Shown here one piece after another: positions 7,558-16,358 of a DNA stretch of 64,000 nt. A program made the position numbers and the translations under genes. Origin of the DNA: Ramlibacter agri (lineage in GTDB: Bacteria > Pseudomonadota > Gammaproteobacteria > Burkholderiales > Burkholderiaceae_C); NCBI RefSeq assembly GCF_012927085.1, contig NZ_JABBFX010000002.1, positions 248,001 to 312,000 of the forward strand. Direction: 5' to 3'. Below the pieces are notes generated by a model. That model worked only from the letters and a program-made list of their open reading frames with translations, was not told the DNA's origin and did no database searches. How positions within the stretch are numbered: position 1 is the stretch's first letter; each line of letters starts with the position of its first letter.

Positions 7558-8436
7558 ATGCGCGACTTTTCCCAAGACCACCGCTGGCTTTCCATCAACA
7601 CCGCCACCGTGCGCAAGAGCCGGGGCGAGGACCTGCCGCTGCCCCGCATCCTCGCTGCCATCGCCGAACGCGGCATCCGCGCCATCTCGCCCTGGCGCGA
7701 CCAGGTGGCGGCCGCGGGCCTGGCGAACGTGTCGAAGCAAGTGCGGGCGCTGGGCCTGGAACTCTCGGGCTATTGCCGAGGCGGCATGTTCCCCGCGGCC
7801 GATGCCGCGGGCCTGCGCGCCGCGCGCGACGACAACCGGCGCGCGGTCGACGAAGCCGCCGAACTGCGGGCGGCCTGCCTGGTGCTGGTGGTGGGTGGGC
7901 TGCCCGGCGCGCTGCAAGGCCAGGCCGCGCACAAGGACATCGCGCTGGCGCGGACGCAGGTGCAGGACGGCATCGGCGAACTGCTGGAGCACGCGCGGCA
8001 GGCGAAGATGCCGGTGGCTATCGAGCCGCTGCATCCGATGTACGCGGCCGACCGCGCCTGCGTCAACACGATGGAACAGGCGCTGGACATCTGCGACGCG
8101 CTCGACCCGGGCCGCAGCGGCGACCTCGGCGTGGCCGTCGATGTCTATCACGTGTGGTGGGATCCGAAGCTGCAGCAGCAGATCGCGCGCGCGGGCAGGG
8201 AACGCATCCTCGCCTTCCACGTCTGCGACTGGCTCACGCCCACGACCGACCTGCTGAACGACCGCGGCATGCCCGGCGACGGCGTCATCGACATTCCGCG
8301 CATCCGCGGCTGGGTCGAAGCCCAGGGCTTTGCCGGCTACAGCGAGGTGGAGATCTTCAGCACCGGGAACTGGTGGAAGCGGCCGCACGAGGAGGTGCTG
8401 GACACCTGCATCGCGCGGCACAGGACGGTGGTGTAG
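7558..8436 (+). CDS. Sugar phosphate isomerase/epimerase (xylose-isomerase-like TIM barrel)
   Basis: A 292-residue AP-endonuclease-2/xylose-isomerase-like TIM barrel, with metal-ligand-type segments IEPLHPMYA, AVDVYHVWWD and FHVCDW, and a late EVEIFS. Relatives include IolE, IolI and sugar epimerases. ATG at 7558 is five bases after the previous stop; a longer upstream in-frame extension (to 6847) lies inside the previous gene and is rejected. It is the last gene of the operon; a REP-like palindrome follows directly. Confidence 0.85.
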   Translation: MRDFSQDHRWLSINTATVRKSRGEDLPLPRILAAIAERGIRAISPWRDQVAAAGLANVSKQVRALGLELSGYCRGGMFPAADAAGLRAARDDNRRAVDEAAELRAACLVLVVGGLPGALQGQAAHKDIALARTQVQDGIGELLEHARQAKMPVAIEPLHPMYAADRACVNTMEQALDICDALDPGRSGDLGVAVDVYHVWWDPKLQQQIARAGRERILAFHVCDWLTPTTDLLNDRGMPGDGVIDIPRIRGWVEAQGFAGYSEVEIFSTGNWWKRPHEEVLDTCIARHRTVV

Positions 8437-8441
8437 ACCAG

Positions 8442-8471
8442 CTCGTCATCCCCGCGGACGCGGGGACCCGG
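8442..8471 (+). repeat. REP-like palindromic repeat, copy 1
   Basis: CTCGTCAT, then a CCCCGC/GCGGGG hairpin, then ACCCGG, in the 39-base gap between two convergent genes. The same 30-base unit occurs inverted at 55751-55781 with four differences, two of which swap a C-G stem pair for T-A. Family known from many proteobacterial genomes as intergenic dispersed palindromes; it may also act as a transcription end for the operon. Confidence 0.65.
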
Positions 8472-8475
8472 TGCC

Positions 8476-9006
8476 TTATTGCACCGGCTGCAAGGGACGC
8501 GCCGCCGCGGGCTGCGTCGTCGAGCGCGTCGAGCTGGTGCCCGCCTCGACTTCACCGGAAAGCTGGCCGCCCTCCTCGATCACGACCTTGCCGTAGCGCA
8601 CGCGGCCGGTCACCTTGCCGGTCGAATAGATCACCAGCTTCTGGCGCGCGGTCAGGTTGCCTTCGAACAGGCCGCGGATCTCGGCTACGTCGATTTCCGC
8701 CGACCCTTTGAAGGCGCCGCGCTCGGAGATCTGGATCACGCGCGAATCCATCGTCGCTTCGACCGAGCCCTCGACCACCAGCGTGTCGCAGTCGGTGATC
8801 TCGACGCCCTTCAGCTTGATGTTGGGACCGACGGTGAGCTTGCTCTCGCCTTCCTTCACGGTGCTCGCGGCGGCGGCCGGCGCGGTGGCCGCGGGCGCCG
8901 GGTTCGCGGCGACGGCGGCTGCGTTCGGGGTCGTGGCTCCCGGGCGCGGATAGGGTTCCGGTTCGCGCTTGGACGTGTTGTTGAAGAAGGGGGATTGCAA
9001 TGCCAT
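8476..9006 (-). CDS. Bactofilin, polymer-forming cytoskeletal protein
   Basis: A 176-residue bactofilin. A Pro/Ala-rich unstructured N terminus (about 1-60) is followed by a beta-helix domain with short repeats: VGPNIKLKGVEITDCDTLVVEGS and RVIQISERGAFKG type rungs. A longer in-frame ORF extends to 9249, but ATG 9006 preceded by GAGGAC and beginning MALQSPFFNN gives the family form. Bactofilins self-assemble into membrane-associated filaments and organise cell-wall enzymes or polar complexes. No peptidase M23 partner is adjacent here. Confidence 0.85.
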   Translation of the reverse strand: MALQSPFFNNTSKREPEPYPRPGATTPNAAAVAANPAPAATAPAAAASTVKEGESKLTVGPNIKLKGVEITDCDTLVVEGSVEATMDSRVIQISERGAFKGSAEIDVAEIRGLFEGNLTARQKLVIYSTGKVTGRVRYGKVVIEEGGQLSGEVEAGTSSTRSTTQPAAARPLQPVQ

Positions 9007-9218
9007 GGAAAGTCCTCGGGAGATTGAACTGCAAGAGCCCCGGATGCTACGCATGGCCCCTATTACATGTTCAGCTGGCAGCGCAAGAAGGGTAACGAAT
9101 GGCGTTGCTGAGCACCGACGCGCAAGCACACTCCTGCGGCTTGCGCGGACCACGACCAAAGGGCAACTTGAATGTTGGCGACTCGCGTTGCACCATGGAC
9201 GAAAAGAAGGGGAACGCA

Positions 9219-9938
9219 ATGAACGTGATACTGCGGCGCGCGGTGGCACTTGCGTGCTTCGCGGGCGCCATGGCGGGCGCGGCGGCCGCGCCGCCCGAAG
9301 GCGAGCAGATCCAGGTAAGCGCGTCCAACCTGCTGGTGGTGCTGCGCGAGACGCCCGGCGCCAACAAGCAGGACGAATCGCTGCAGCCCTTCGGCCGCAT
9401 CACCGCGCAACTGCCTGACGGCCGCAAGGTCGAATTCGAGGCCAGCTGGTACCAGTACCTCGGCGACATGCACCTGCGGCTGGTGTTCGACGGCCTGCAG
9501 CAGGTGCAGAGCGCCCTGCCCGCCGACCTGCAGCAGCTGCACCTGACGCCCGAACAGGCGCTGGCGCAAGCGGTGCACAACCTGCGCGCGCGCTATGGCG
9601 CGCCGGTCGTCGAGCCCTGGAACGGCGGGCTGATGCTGGTGCGCGGCAAGTCGCCGGACCTCGATAGCAGCTACTTCCTGGACCGCGAGTTCTGGGAGCA
9701 GACCGCGCGCGACTATCCCGAAGGGATCGTGGCCGCGGTGCCCGGCCACGGCGAGCTCGTGTTCGCGCGCGCCGACGACGAGGATGCGCTGAACAGCTTG
9801 CGCTTCAGCGCCGCCGCGCTGTTCGCCGCGGAGCGCGGCGCCCGCGTGTCCTCGGCGCTGTACCTGTTCAAGGACGGCCACTGGTCGGTGTTCCAGGCCC
9901 CGCAGCAACTGCAGGACCACGCGAACGCCGACGACTAG
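9219..9938 (+). CDS. Secreted protein of unknown function, DUF1444-like
   Basis: A 239-residue protein with a clear signal peptide (MNVILRRAVALACFAGAMAG...AAA). The body resembles DUF1444/YtpQ-type proteins, with a late FLDREFW...PEGIVAAVPGHGELVFARADD segment. ATG 9219 is chosen over the longer ORF at 9099 because of the AAGAAGGGGAA ribosome binding site and the signal sequence. The 212 bases upstream (9007-9218) hold only the two divergent promoters and nothing else I can name. Function not known. Confidence 0.65.
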   Translation: MNVILRRAVALACFAGAMAGAAAAPPEGEQIQVSASNLLVVLRETPGANKQDESLQPFGRITAQLPDGRKVEFEASWYQYLGDMHLRLVFDGLQQVQSALPADLQQLHLTPEQALAQAVHNLRARYGAPVVEPWNGGLMLVRGKSPDLDSSYFLDREFWEQTARDYPEGIVAAVPGHGELVFARADDEDALNSLRFSAAALFAAERGARVSSALYLFKDGHWSVFQAPQQLQDHANADD

Positions 9939-9965
9939 GGTTGGCTCGTCCGCTTCCAGCCGCGG

Positions 9966-10754
9966 CTAGAAGCCGACGCTGTAGCGCCAGCCCTTGAAGC
10001 GCAGCACCGCGCTGCGCGAGCGGATCTGCTCCAGCAGCACGCCGGGCGCGAGCTCGGCGCCTTCGCCGACCACCTGGCCACCGACGACCAGCATGCGCTG
10101 GGCGGCGTTCTCGGAATACACGCCGCCGGAGATGGCGAGCTTGGGCAGCGCGTGCTGGATGTCGGCCGGCAGTTCGGCCTGGGCGTAGATGCGTTCCGCC
10201 GTCGCGGACGGCGAGGCCTTGGCGGCATCGAGCGGCTTCGCGGCGGGTTGCTGCGCAGTGGCTTCGGCGGGCTGGCTCGCCGGTGCGGTTGGCGCCGCGG
10301 CGGCGACTTGCGTAGTCGCGGCGCCCTTGTTCGCGTCGGCAGGCTTGGCCGCGTCCGCGGTCTTCGTTGTCTTGGCGACCGGGGCCGCCGGCGCGGCCTT
10401 CACGGCCGCCACCTTCACCGGCTGCGGCGCCGGCATCGGCGGCGGCGCGGGCTGCACGCTGTCGGCCACCGGCGCTGCAGCGGGCGGCGCAGCCGGTACC
10501 GGGGCAAGCACGGGCGCGGGAACCGGAGCAACGGCAACAGGCGCAGGCAATGGCGCCGGCGCGCTGCGCTCACGCAGGACATAGGCAGCGCCGCCCGCCA
10601 CGACCAGCACGGCGGCCAGCGCGGCCCCCAGGGCCGGCGGCAGGCGCCGCGAGGCAGCCGGCAGTTGCGCCATCGGCTGCGCGTGGATGCCGCGGGCGGG
10701 ATCGCGCTCGCGCTCGGCATCGGCCTTGCGCAGGGCATCGAGGATGTAGGACAT
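9966..10754 (-). CDS. gspB: General secretion pathway protein B
   Basis: A 262-residue inner-membrane protein. MSYILDALRKADAERER at the N terminus is the family signature. A transmembrane helix lies at about residues 38-58. A long Ala/Pro-rich periplasmic linker leads to a C-terminal T2SSB domain (SGGVYSENAAQRMLVV onward). GspB works with the GspA ATPase to place the type II secretin through the peptidoglycan. It starts 15 bases after gspA, so the two form an operon. No other gsp gene is in the window. Confidence 0.9.
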   Translation of the reverse strand: MSYILDALRKADAERERDPARGIHAQPMAQLPAASRRLPPALGAALAAVLVVAGGAAYVLRERSAPAPLPAPVAVAPVPAPVLAPVPAAPPAAAPVADSVQPAPPPMPAPQPVKVAAVKAAPAAPVAKTTKTADAAKPADANKGAATTQVAAAAPTAPASQPAEATAQQPAAKPLDAAKASPSATAERIYAQAELPADIQHALPKLAISGGVYSENAAQRMLVVGGQVVGEGAELAPGVLLEQIRSRSAVLRFKGWRYSVGF

Positions 10755-10769
10755 GCGTTCTTCGCGTTC

Positions 10770-12560
10770 TCAGGGGTCGGTGCGCAGCCGCGGCTCGTCG
10801 ACGCCGCTCGCCCGGTTCAATTGCATGTAGGTCAGCGGGCCCGGCCGGCCATCGGCGGGCAGGCCCTGCGCCAGCTGGAAAGCCTTGACGTCGCTGCGCA
10901 GCGCATTGTCCAGGACAGGCGGGTGGCGCGGCGGTGGCGCGCCCTTGGCGGCCGCCAGCTTGTCGGCGACCCAGGCGACCGTGAGGCCACCCTGGCCGTC
11001 GGCCACGTGGCCGTCGTAGCCCTCGGGGGCGCGCCACAGCGTGCCGAAGTCACCGTCCCAGCGCGCGGCCAGCGCCGCCAGCGTGACGGTCTGTTCGGTG
11101 CCGGCGGCGCGCAGCGTGGCGTGCTGCCCGTTCAGCGCCGCCAGGATGGCATAGGACGGCTGGCCGGTGGCCTTGTCGAGCGTGACGATGCCGGGCCGCC
11201 CGAGCTGGCGGATCAGCGCCAGGCTCAAGGTCTTGTTGAAGCACTGCACGCGCTCGCGCGCCAGCGCGGCGCAGGGCTCGGCATCGGGCGGCGGCGACAG
11301 CTTCCACACCTGCGCCAGTTCGCGCCAGGCCGCGCTCTCGTCGCGCAGCAGCACCGGCCTCGGCGGCGGAACCTGGGTAGCCACCAGCAGGGCCTGGGCA
11401 GGCGGGTTGGCGGATGGCGACATAGCCGGCGCGGCTGCGGCCGGCGGCGCGAGGACCTGGGCACCCACTTGCGGCGCGGCCCCCTGGACGCTGGACTGCG
11501 GCGCTGCGGCCTGGGCCCCGACTTGGGACGCCACGGCCTGGCCACCGGACTGCGACACCGCGGCCTGGGCAAGCGCTGGCGGCGCAGTGGGCACCGCCGG
11601 CGCAGGCTGCAAGGCCGCCGACGGACGCGCCTCAGCCAGCGGCGCTTCGCGCGTAGCCATCGCGTACAGCCCGACGCCCACAGCCAGGCCGCCGACACCC
11701 GCCAGCGCCAGGCGGCGCCAGGCCGGCGCCGGGCGTGCCGTGCGCAGAAACACTTCGTCGGCGGCACGGGCCACCACGGCGCGCGTCACCTGCGCCTGGC
11801 CGCCGGCATAGGCGCCCAGCAACGCGCGGTCGCACAGCAGGTTGATGCGGCGCGGCACGCCACCGCTCTCGCGGTGCACGCCCTTCAGCGCGCCGCGGTC
11901 GAAGGGCAGCGGCCCCTGCAGGCCGCAGACCTCCAGCCGGTGGCGCACATATTGGGCGCTCTCGTCCTCGGTCAGCGGCCCCAGGTGGTAGCGCGCGATC
12001 ACGCGCTGCGCCAGCTGCTCCAGCTCGGGCCGGGCCAGCATGGCGCGCAGCTCGGGCTGGCCGATCAGGATGATCTGCAGCAGCTTGCGCTCGCTGGTTT
12101 CCAGGTTGGTCAGCAGCCGCAGCTGCTCCAGCACCTCGGGCGCGAGGTTCTGCGCCTCGTCGATGACCAGCACGTTGTTGCGGCCGGCGGCGTGGGCGCG
12201 CAGCAGGAAGTCGTTGAGCGGGTCGAGGAAGTCCTTCACCGTGGCGGCGCGGCCTTCGGCGCGCGGCACGTCGATGCCGAACTCGTGGCACACCGTCTCC
12301 AGCAGCTCCAGCACGGTGAGCTTGGGGTTGAAGATGTAGGCGAGGTTGACGTGCGGCGGCACCTGCTCCAGGAAGCTGCGGCACACGGTGGTCTTGCCGG
12401 TGCCGATCTCGCCCGTGAGCAGCACAAAGCCACCACCGCCCTGCACCCCGTACAGCAGGTGCGCCAGGGCCTCACGGTGTTGCCCGCTCATGAACAGCAG
12501 GCGGGGGTCGGGCGCGATGGAGAACGGCTCCTGCTTCAGCCCGAAATACGCGGCATACAT
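10770..12560 (-). CDS. gspA: General secretion pathway protein A, AAA ATPase with peptidoglycan-binding domain
   Basis: A 596-residue ExeA-type protein. It starts MYAAYFGLKQEPFSIAPDP, the family signature. The Walker A is GEIGTGKTT and the Walker B NVLVIDEAQ. A transmembrane helix follows (about residues 285-305), then a Pro/Ala-rich spacer, a peptidase-C39-like segment and a C-terminal peptidoglycan-binding repeat (VKAFQLAQGLPADGRPG). Longer in-frame sequence to 13040 runs into the MFS gene and is rejected in favour of ATG 12560. It uses ATP hydrolysis to help secretin assembly across the cell wall. Confidence 0.9.
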   Translation of the reverse strand: MYAAYFGLKQEPFSIAPDPRLLFMSGQHREALAHLLYGVQGGGGFVLLTGEIGTGKTTVCRSFLEQVPPHVNLAYIFNPKLTVLELLETVCHEFGIDVPRAEGRAATVKDFLDPLNDFLLRAHAAGRNNVLVIDEAQNLAPEVLEQLRLLTNLETSERKLLQIILIGQPELRAMLARPELEQLAQRVIARYHLGPLTEDESAQYVRHRLEVCGLQGPLPFDRGALKGVHRESGGVPRRINLLCDRALLGAYAGGQAQVTRAVVARAADEVFLRTARPAPAWRRLALAGVGGLAVGVGLYAMATREAPLAEARPSAALQPAPAVPTAPPALAQAAVSQSGGQAVASQVGAQAAAPQSSVQGAAPQVGAQVLAPPAAAAPAMSPSANPPAQALLVATQVPPPRPVLLRDESAAWRELAQVWKLSPPPDAEPCAALARERVQCFNKTLSLALIRQLGRPGIVTLDKATGQPSYAILAALNGQHATLRAAGTEQTVTLAALAARWDGDFGTLWRAPEGYDGHVADGQGGLTVAWVADKLAAAKGAPPPRHPPVLDNALRSDVKAFQLAQGLPADGRPGPLTYMQLNRASGVDEPRLRTDP

Positions 12561-12613
12561 GGCGCCAAGGATACCGCGCCAATGTAACGGCGCTGCTTCC
12601 GCGGCGCCCGGGT

Positions 12614-13852
12614 TTACGCGGGAACCAGCGTCGTGCGGCGCGCCTTGCGCACGTTGAAGGCGCTGACGATCAGGACCGCCTGCACCGCCACCAGGCCCAG
12701 CCACACGCCGCGGTAGTTGTGGTGGTCCATCAAGGCGCCGAACACCAGCGGCGAGAAGGCCTGCCCGATGTCCAGGCCGGAATAGACGACGCCATAGACG
12801 CGGCCGGTGGAGTTTTCCGGCGTGGAGCGCTTCACCAGCAGGTCGCGCGAAGGCCCGGCGATGCCGGCCGCAAAGCCCATGACGCCGAACAGCACCGGCA
12901 CCGCCAGCGCGGGCACCGGCGCCAGGCCGATCACCAGCGCCACCACCGCCGCGCCACCGAAGGCGGCGCCGACCACGCGCTCGCAGCGCGCCGGGTCGGA
13001 GGCGAGGAAGCCGCCCAGCACCATGCCGCCGGCGCTGCACACCATGTACACGGTCAGGAAGGAAGCGGCCAGGGCCCGCGGCACGTCATGCAACTGCCGC
13101 GCCGCTTCCGGCGCGAAGGCCTGCACCACGCTGATGATGATCGCGTAGACGAAGAAGAAGGCGAAGCACATCCACACAGCGGGGATGCGCAGGAAGGCGA
13201 AGCTGCTCTCCTGCGGGCCCTTGGCGGCCGCGGGCTTGGCCAGGGTGGGCGGCAGTTCCAGCTTGTCGCGGTTGAACCAGACCACCGCCAGCACGGCCAC
13301 CACCACGCAGCCGGCCGCCACCAGCGCGGCGCGCCAGGAGAAGTTGATCGCGATCGGCAGCACCAGCGCCGGCGCGGCGGCCCAGCCCAGGCTGCCGGTG
13401 ACGCCGTGCACGCTGTAGGCATGGCCCAGGCGCGGCGTGCTGACCTTGCGGTTCAGGATGGTGTAGTCCACCGGATGGAAGACGCCGTTGCCGATGCCGG
13501 CGATCACGGCGAAGAAGGCCATCGTCCCGTAGTTGGGGCTGGACGCGAAGCCGAAGGCCGCCACCGCCAGCAGCGTGAGGCCGGTGAACAGGATGGGACG
13601 CGGGCCGAAGCGGTCCACCAGGAAGCCCGAGCTGGTCTGCACCGCGCAGGACACCACGAAGAACACGGTCATCAGCGCGCCCAGCTCGATGTAGCCGACG
13701 TGGAAGGCTTCCTTGAGCCAGGGGAACAGGGGCGCCAGCAGCAGCTGGCTGAAATGGCTCACGAGGTGGGCGATGCCCACCAGCCCGATCACGCCCGCTT
13801 CGTTGCGAAGGTTGGCGGCAGAGGCAGGCAAGGCGGTACTGGCGGTCGTCAT
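12614..13852 (-). CDS. MFS transporter
   Basis: A 412-residue, about 12-helix major facilitator. GFLVDRFGPRPILFTG is the loop 2-3 MFS signature; the fosmidomycin-resistance-like branch is the closest fit. The in-frame extension to 14608 crosses the divergent AraC gene and is not coding; ATG 13852 is used. It is divergently paired, 72 bases apart, with an AraC regulator carrying an N-terminal cupin. This arrangement resembles E. coli nimR-nimT, so regulated efflux of a small toxic compound is a reasonable guess. Confidence 0.85.
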   Translation of the reverse strand: MTTASTALPASAANLRNEAGVIGLVGIAHLVSHFSQLLLAPLFPWLKEAFHVGYIELGALMTVFFVVSCAVQTSSGFLVDRFGPRPILFTGLTLLAVAAFGFASSPNYGTMAFFAVIAGIGNGVFHPVDYTILNRKVSTPRLGHAYSVHGVTGSLGWAAAPALVLPIAINFSWRAALVAAGCVVVAVLAVVWFNRDKLELPPTLAKPAAAKGPQESSFAFLRIPAVWMCFAFFFVYAIIISVVQAFAPEAARQLHDVPRALAASFLTVYMVCSAGGMVLGGFLASDPARCERVVGAAFGGAAVVALVIGLAPVPALAVPVLFGVMGFAAGIAGPSRDLLVKRSTPENSTGRVYGVVYSGLDIGQAFSPLVFGALMDHHNYRGVWLGLVAVQAVLIVSAFNVRKARRTTLVPA

Positions 13853-13924
13853 GGCAGGGATGCTACCGGCGGACGCCCGTTTCTGAAATGCGACGGAACG
13901 CCATAGATCAGCGAAAATCAGCCA

Positions 13925-14743
13925 ATGGCCCGCCCACCCGATGACGGCGTCCCTTTCGGGGACACCGGCGCCTTCCGCCCCACCCGCCAGCGCCCGGTGC
14001 GCGTGCGTTCGCGCAACATGCCGGCCGACGCCCATTTCGACCCGCACCGCCACCCTTCGGCGCAGCTGGCGTACTGCGCGAGCGGCATCGTGCAGGTGCG
14101 CGCGGCGGCGCCGGACCGCGCCAGCGGCGAGGTCACCTACATCGTGCCGCCTTCGCGCGCGGTCTGGATCGCGCCGCACGCGGTGCATGCGATCCACGTG
14201 CTGGAGCACGCGCAGCTGCGCACGGTCTACATCGACGCCTCGGTCACGCCGCCGGGCTGGTCCGGCTGCCGGATGCTGGTGGTGTCGCCGCTGCTGCGCG
14301 AGCTGGTCGCGGCACTGGACCGGCCCGAGCTGCCGCGCGAGCGCGAAAAGCTGCTGGAAGGCCTGGTGCTCGACGAACTGCAGGGGGCGGCGACGCAGGA
14401 CCTCGGCGTGCCCTTGCCGCCGGCGCAGACCGGCGACAAGCGCCTGCGCGCGCTGTGCGATGCGGTGCTGCGCGCGCCGGCCGAGCGTGCGACGCTGGCG
14501 CAGTGGGCCGCCGACGTCGGCGCCAGCGAGCGCACCATGGCGCGGCTGTTCCGCGACGAGCTGGGCACCAGCTACCAGCGCTGGCGCCAGCAGGCCGTCA
14601 TCGCGCACGCCCTGCCCCTGCTGGCCCGCGGACTGCCGGTGAGCCAGGTGGCGGCGGCCACCGGCTACGCCAGCGACAGCGCCTTCACGGCGATGTTCAA
14701 GGCGGCGATGGGCCAGGCGCCCAGCGAGTTCCGCAAGACCTGA
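13925..14743 (+). CDS. AraC-family regulator with N-terminal cupin
   Basis: A 272-residue regulator. The N-terminal cupin sensor contains FDPHRHPSAQLAYC. The C-terminal AraC domain has two helix-turn-helix units: LAQWAADVGASERTMARLF and VSQVAAATGYASDSAFTAMF, then APSEFRK. Divergent from an MFS exporter gene, which is its likely target, in the manner of NimR/YdeO-type local regulators. Confidence 0.9.
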   Translation: MARPPDDGVPFGDTGAFRPTRQRPVRVRSRNMPADAHFDPHRHPSAQLAYCASGIVQVRAAAPDRASGEVTYIVPPSRAVWIAPHAVHAIHVLEHAQLRTVYIDASVTPPGWSGCRMLVVSPLLRELVAALDRPELPREREKLLEGLVLDELQGAATQDLGVPLPPAQTGDKRLRALCDAVLRAPAERATLAQWAADVGASERTMARLFRDELGTSYQRWRQQAVIAHALPLLARGLPVSQVAAATGYASDSAFTAMFKAAMGQAPSEFRKT

Positions 14744-14750
14744 CGGCGCG

Positions 14751-14780
14751 TTGACACGCCCGAGCGCGGCGGCGCATCAT
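14751..14780 (+). promoter_or_regulatory. Predicted sigma-70 promoter of the peroxiredoxin gene
   Basis: TTGACA at 14751-14756, an 18-base gap, then CATCAT at 14775-14780. The start would fall near 14787, giving a leader of about 23 bases that contains CAGGAG (14796-14801) ahead of the ATG. Confidence 0.5.
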
Positions 14781-14809
14781 CCCTGCCCATTCCAACAGGA
14801 GCATCCACC

Positions 14810-15472
14810 ATGTCCTTGCGCATCAACGACACCGCGCCCGATTTCCGCGCCGAAACCACCACGGGCCCGATCCAGTTCCACGACTGGATCGGCGACAGCT
14901 GGGCCATCCTGTTCTCGCATCCCAAGGACTTCACGCCGGTGTGCACCACCGAACTGGGCTACATGGCCAAGATCGAGCCGGAGTTCAAGAAGCGCAATGC
15001 CAAGCTGATCGGGCTGTCGGTCGACCCGGTGGACAGCCACAGCCGCTGGCTGGGCGACATCGAGGAGACCCAGGGCGCCAAGGTCAACTACCCCATCATC
15101 GGCGACAAGGACCTGGCCGTCTCCAAGCTGTACAACATGCTGCCGGCCGAGGAACCGGGCAGCTCCGACGGCCGCACCGCCGCCACCAACCAGACGGTGC
15201 GCTCAGTGTTCATCGTCGGTCCGGACAAGAAGATCAAGCTGATGCTGACCTACCCCATGACGACGGGGCGCAACTTCGACGAGATCCTGCGCGTGCTGGA
15301 TTCGATGCAGCTCACCGCGAAGTACAAGGTGGCCACGCCCGTGAACTGGAAACAGGGCGACGACGTCATCATCGCCGGCTCGGTCAGCGACGAAGACGCG
15401 AAGAAGCTGTTCCCCCAGGGCTGGAAGGCCGTCAAGCCTTACCTGCGGGTGACGAAGCAGCCGGGTTCCTGA
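14810..15472 (+). CDS. Peroxiredoxin, 1-Cys Prx6 type
   Basis: A 220-residue thiol peroxidase. FTPVCTTE holds the peroxidatic cysteine C45. The long C-terminal domain, from about residue 150 on, marks the Prx6 branch, which lacks a resolving cysteine in the AhpC position. It reduces peroxides in the cytosol. It is monocistronic by position: preceded by its own promoter and convergent with the YeeE pair, only three bases from its stop. Confidence 0.92.
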   Translation: MSLRINDTAPDFRAETTTGPIQFHDWIGDSWAILFSHPKDFTPVCTTELGYMAKIEPEFKKRNAKLIGLSVDPVDSHSRWLGDIEETQGAKVNYPIIGDKDLAVSKLYNMLPAEEPGSSDGRTAATNQTVRSVFIVGPDKKIKLMLTYPMTTGRNFDEILRVLDSMQLTAKYKVATPVNWKQGDDVIIAGSVSDEDAKKLFPQGWKAVKPYLRVTKQPGS

Positions 15473-15475
15473 GCC

Positions 15476-15916
15476 CTACTCCGGGGCGGCGGCCACGCGT
15501 GCCGGCCGCCGGCCCGCCAGGTCGTGCAGCGCCATGCCGCCCAGCATGGCGAGCGCGAACAGCGCCGCCTGCCAATGACCGGCGCCGATGGCCACGATCG
15601 CCGGCCCCGGGCAGAAGCCGGCCAGGCCCCAGCCCACGCCGAACATCAGGCTGCCCAGCACCAGGCGCCGGTCGATGTCGCGCGAGGTCGGCAACTGCAT
15701 CGCGCCGCCCAACCAGGCCGTGGTCCGCCGGCGCGCGACGGCAAAGGCGAAGAAGCTGACGGCGATGGCCCCGCCCATCACGAAAGCCAGCGAGGGATCC
15801 CAGTTGCCGGCGAGATCGAGGAAGCCCTGGACCTTGCCCGGGTCGGCCATGCCGGCCAGCAGCAGGCCGAGCCCGAAGGCGAGCCCGACCAGGAATTCGG
15901 CAATGCGCTTTTTCAT
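15476..15916 (-). CDS. YeeE/YedE-family membrane protein, C-terminal half (DUF6691-like)
   Basis: A 146-residue polytopic protein with about four helices. It contains GWGLAGFCPGPAIVAIG, the second cysteine-containing signature of YeeE/YedE sulfur-compound transporters. With the gene just upstream it makes a split two-gene version of a full YeeE. ATG 15916 has GAGGAGCCG ahead of it; the ORF extension to 16144 overlaps the partner gene and is rejected. Likely moves a sulfur compound such as thiosulfate across the inner membrane, under the BigR-like regulator. Confidence 0.85.
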   Translation of the reverse strand: MKKRIAEFLVGLAFGLGLLLAGMADPGKVQGFLDLAGNWDPSLAFVMGGAIAVSFFAFAVARRRTTAWLGGAMQLPTSRDIDRRLVLGSLMFGVGWGLAGFCPGPAIVAIGAGHWQAALFALAMLGGMALHDLAGRRPARVAAAPE

Positions 15917-15926
15917 GCTCGGCTCC

Positions 15927-16358
15927 TCAGGCGAAGACGTGGCGCAGCAGGAAGACGGTGGTGAAGCCCGTCGCCATGAAGGCAAGCGTGGCCACCAGCG
16001 AACGCGGCGACAGCCGCGCCAGGCCGCAGACCCCATGCCCGCTGGTGCAGCCGGAGCCGTGGCGCGTGCCCCAACCCACCAGCAAGCCGGCGACGGCCAG
16101 CAGCGCCGGGCTCGCGGTGCTGCGGAATTCCGGCAGCGCGGCAAACAGCGACCACAGCGCCGGCGCGGCGACCAGCCCTAGCAGGAAGGCCACGCGCCAG
16201 CCGCGGTCGCCGGCGCGTGCTTGCAACAAGCCGCCGACGATGCCGCTGATGCCCAGCACGCGGCCGCTCAGCAGGATGAAGGCCGCGGCGGCGGCGCCCA
16301 GCAGCAGGCCGCCGGCCAGCGAGGCCCAGGGCGTGAAATGCGCGAAAGCTATGGTCAT
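15927..16358 (-). CDS. YeeE/YedE-family membrane protein, N-terminal half
   Basis: A 143-residue polytopic protein with [20 protein letters not shown], the first cysteine signature of YeeE/YedE transporters. It overlaps the regulator gene by four bases (ATGA at 16355-16358) and ends 10 bases before the partner half, so regulator and both halves are one operon. In related bigR operons this pair accompanies persulfide dioxygenase. Confidence 0.87.
   Translation of the reverse strand: MTIAFAHFTPWASLAGGLLLGAAAAAFILLSGRVLGISGIVGGLLQARAGDRGWRVAFLLGLVAAPALWSLFAALPEFRSTASPALLAVAGLLVGWGTRHGSGCTSGHGVCGLARLSPRSLVATLAFMATGFTTVFLLRHVFA

Noticed and set aside
10152..12587. Plus-strand open frame of 811 codons opposite gspA and gspB
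   Set aside because: Arg/Gly/Ala-rich shadow of two well-supported genes.
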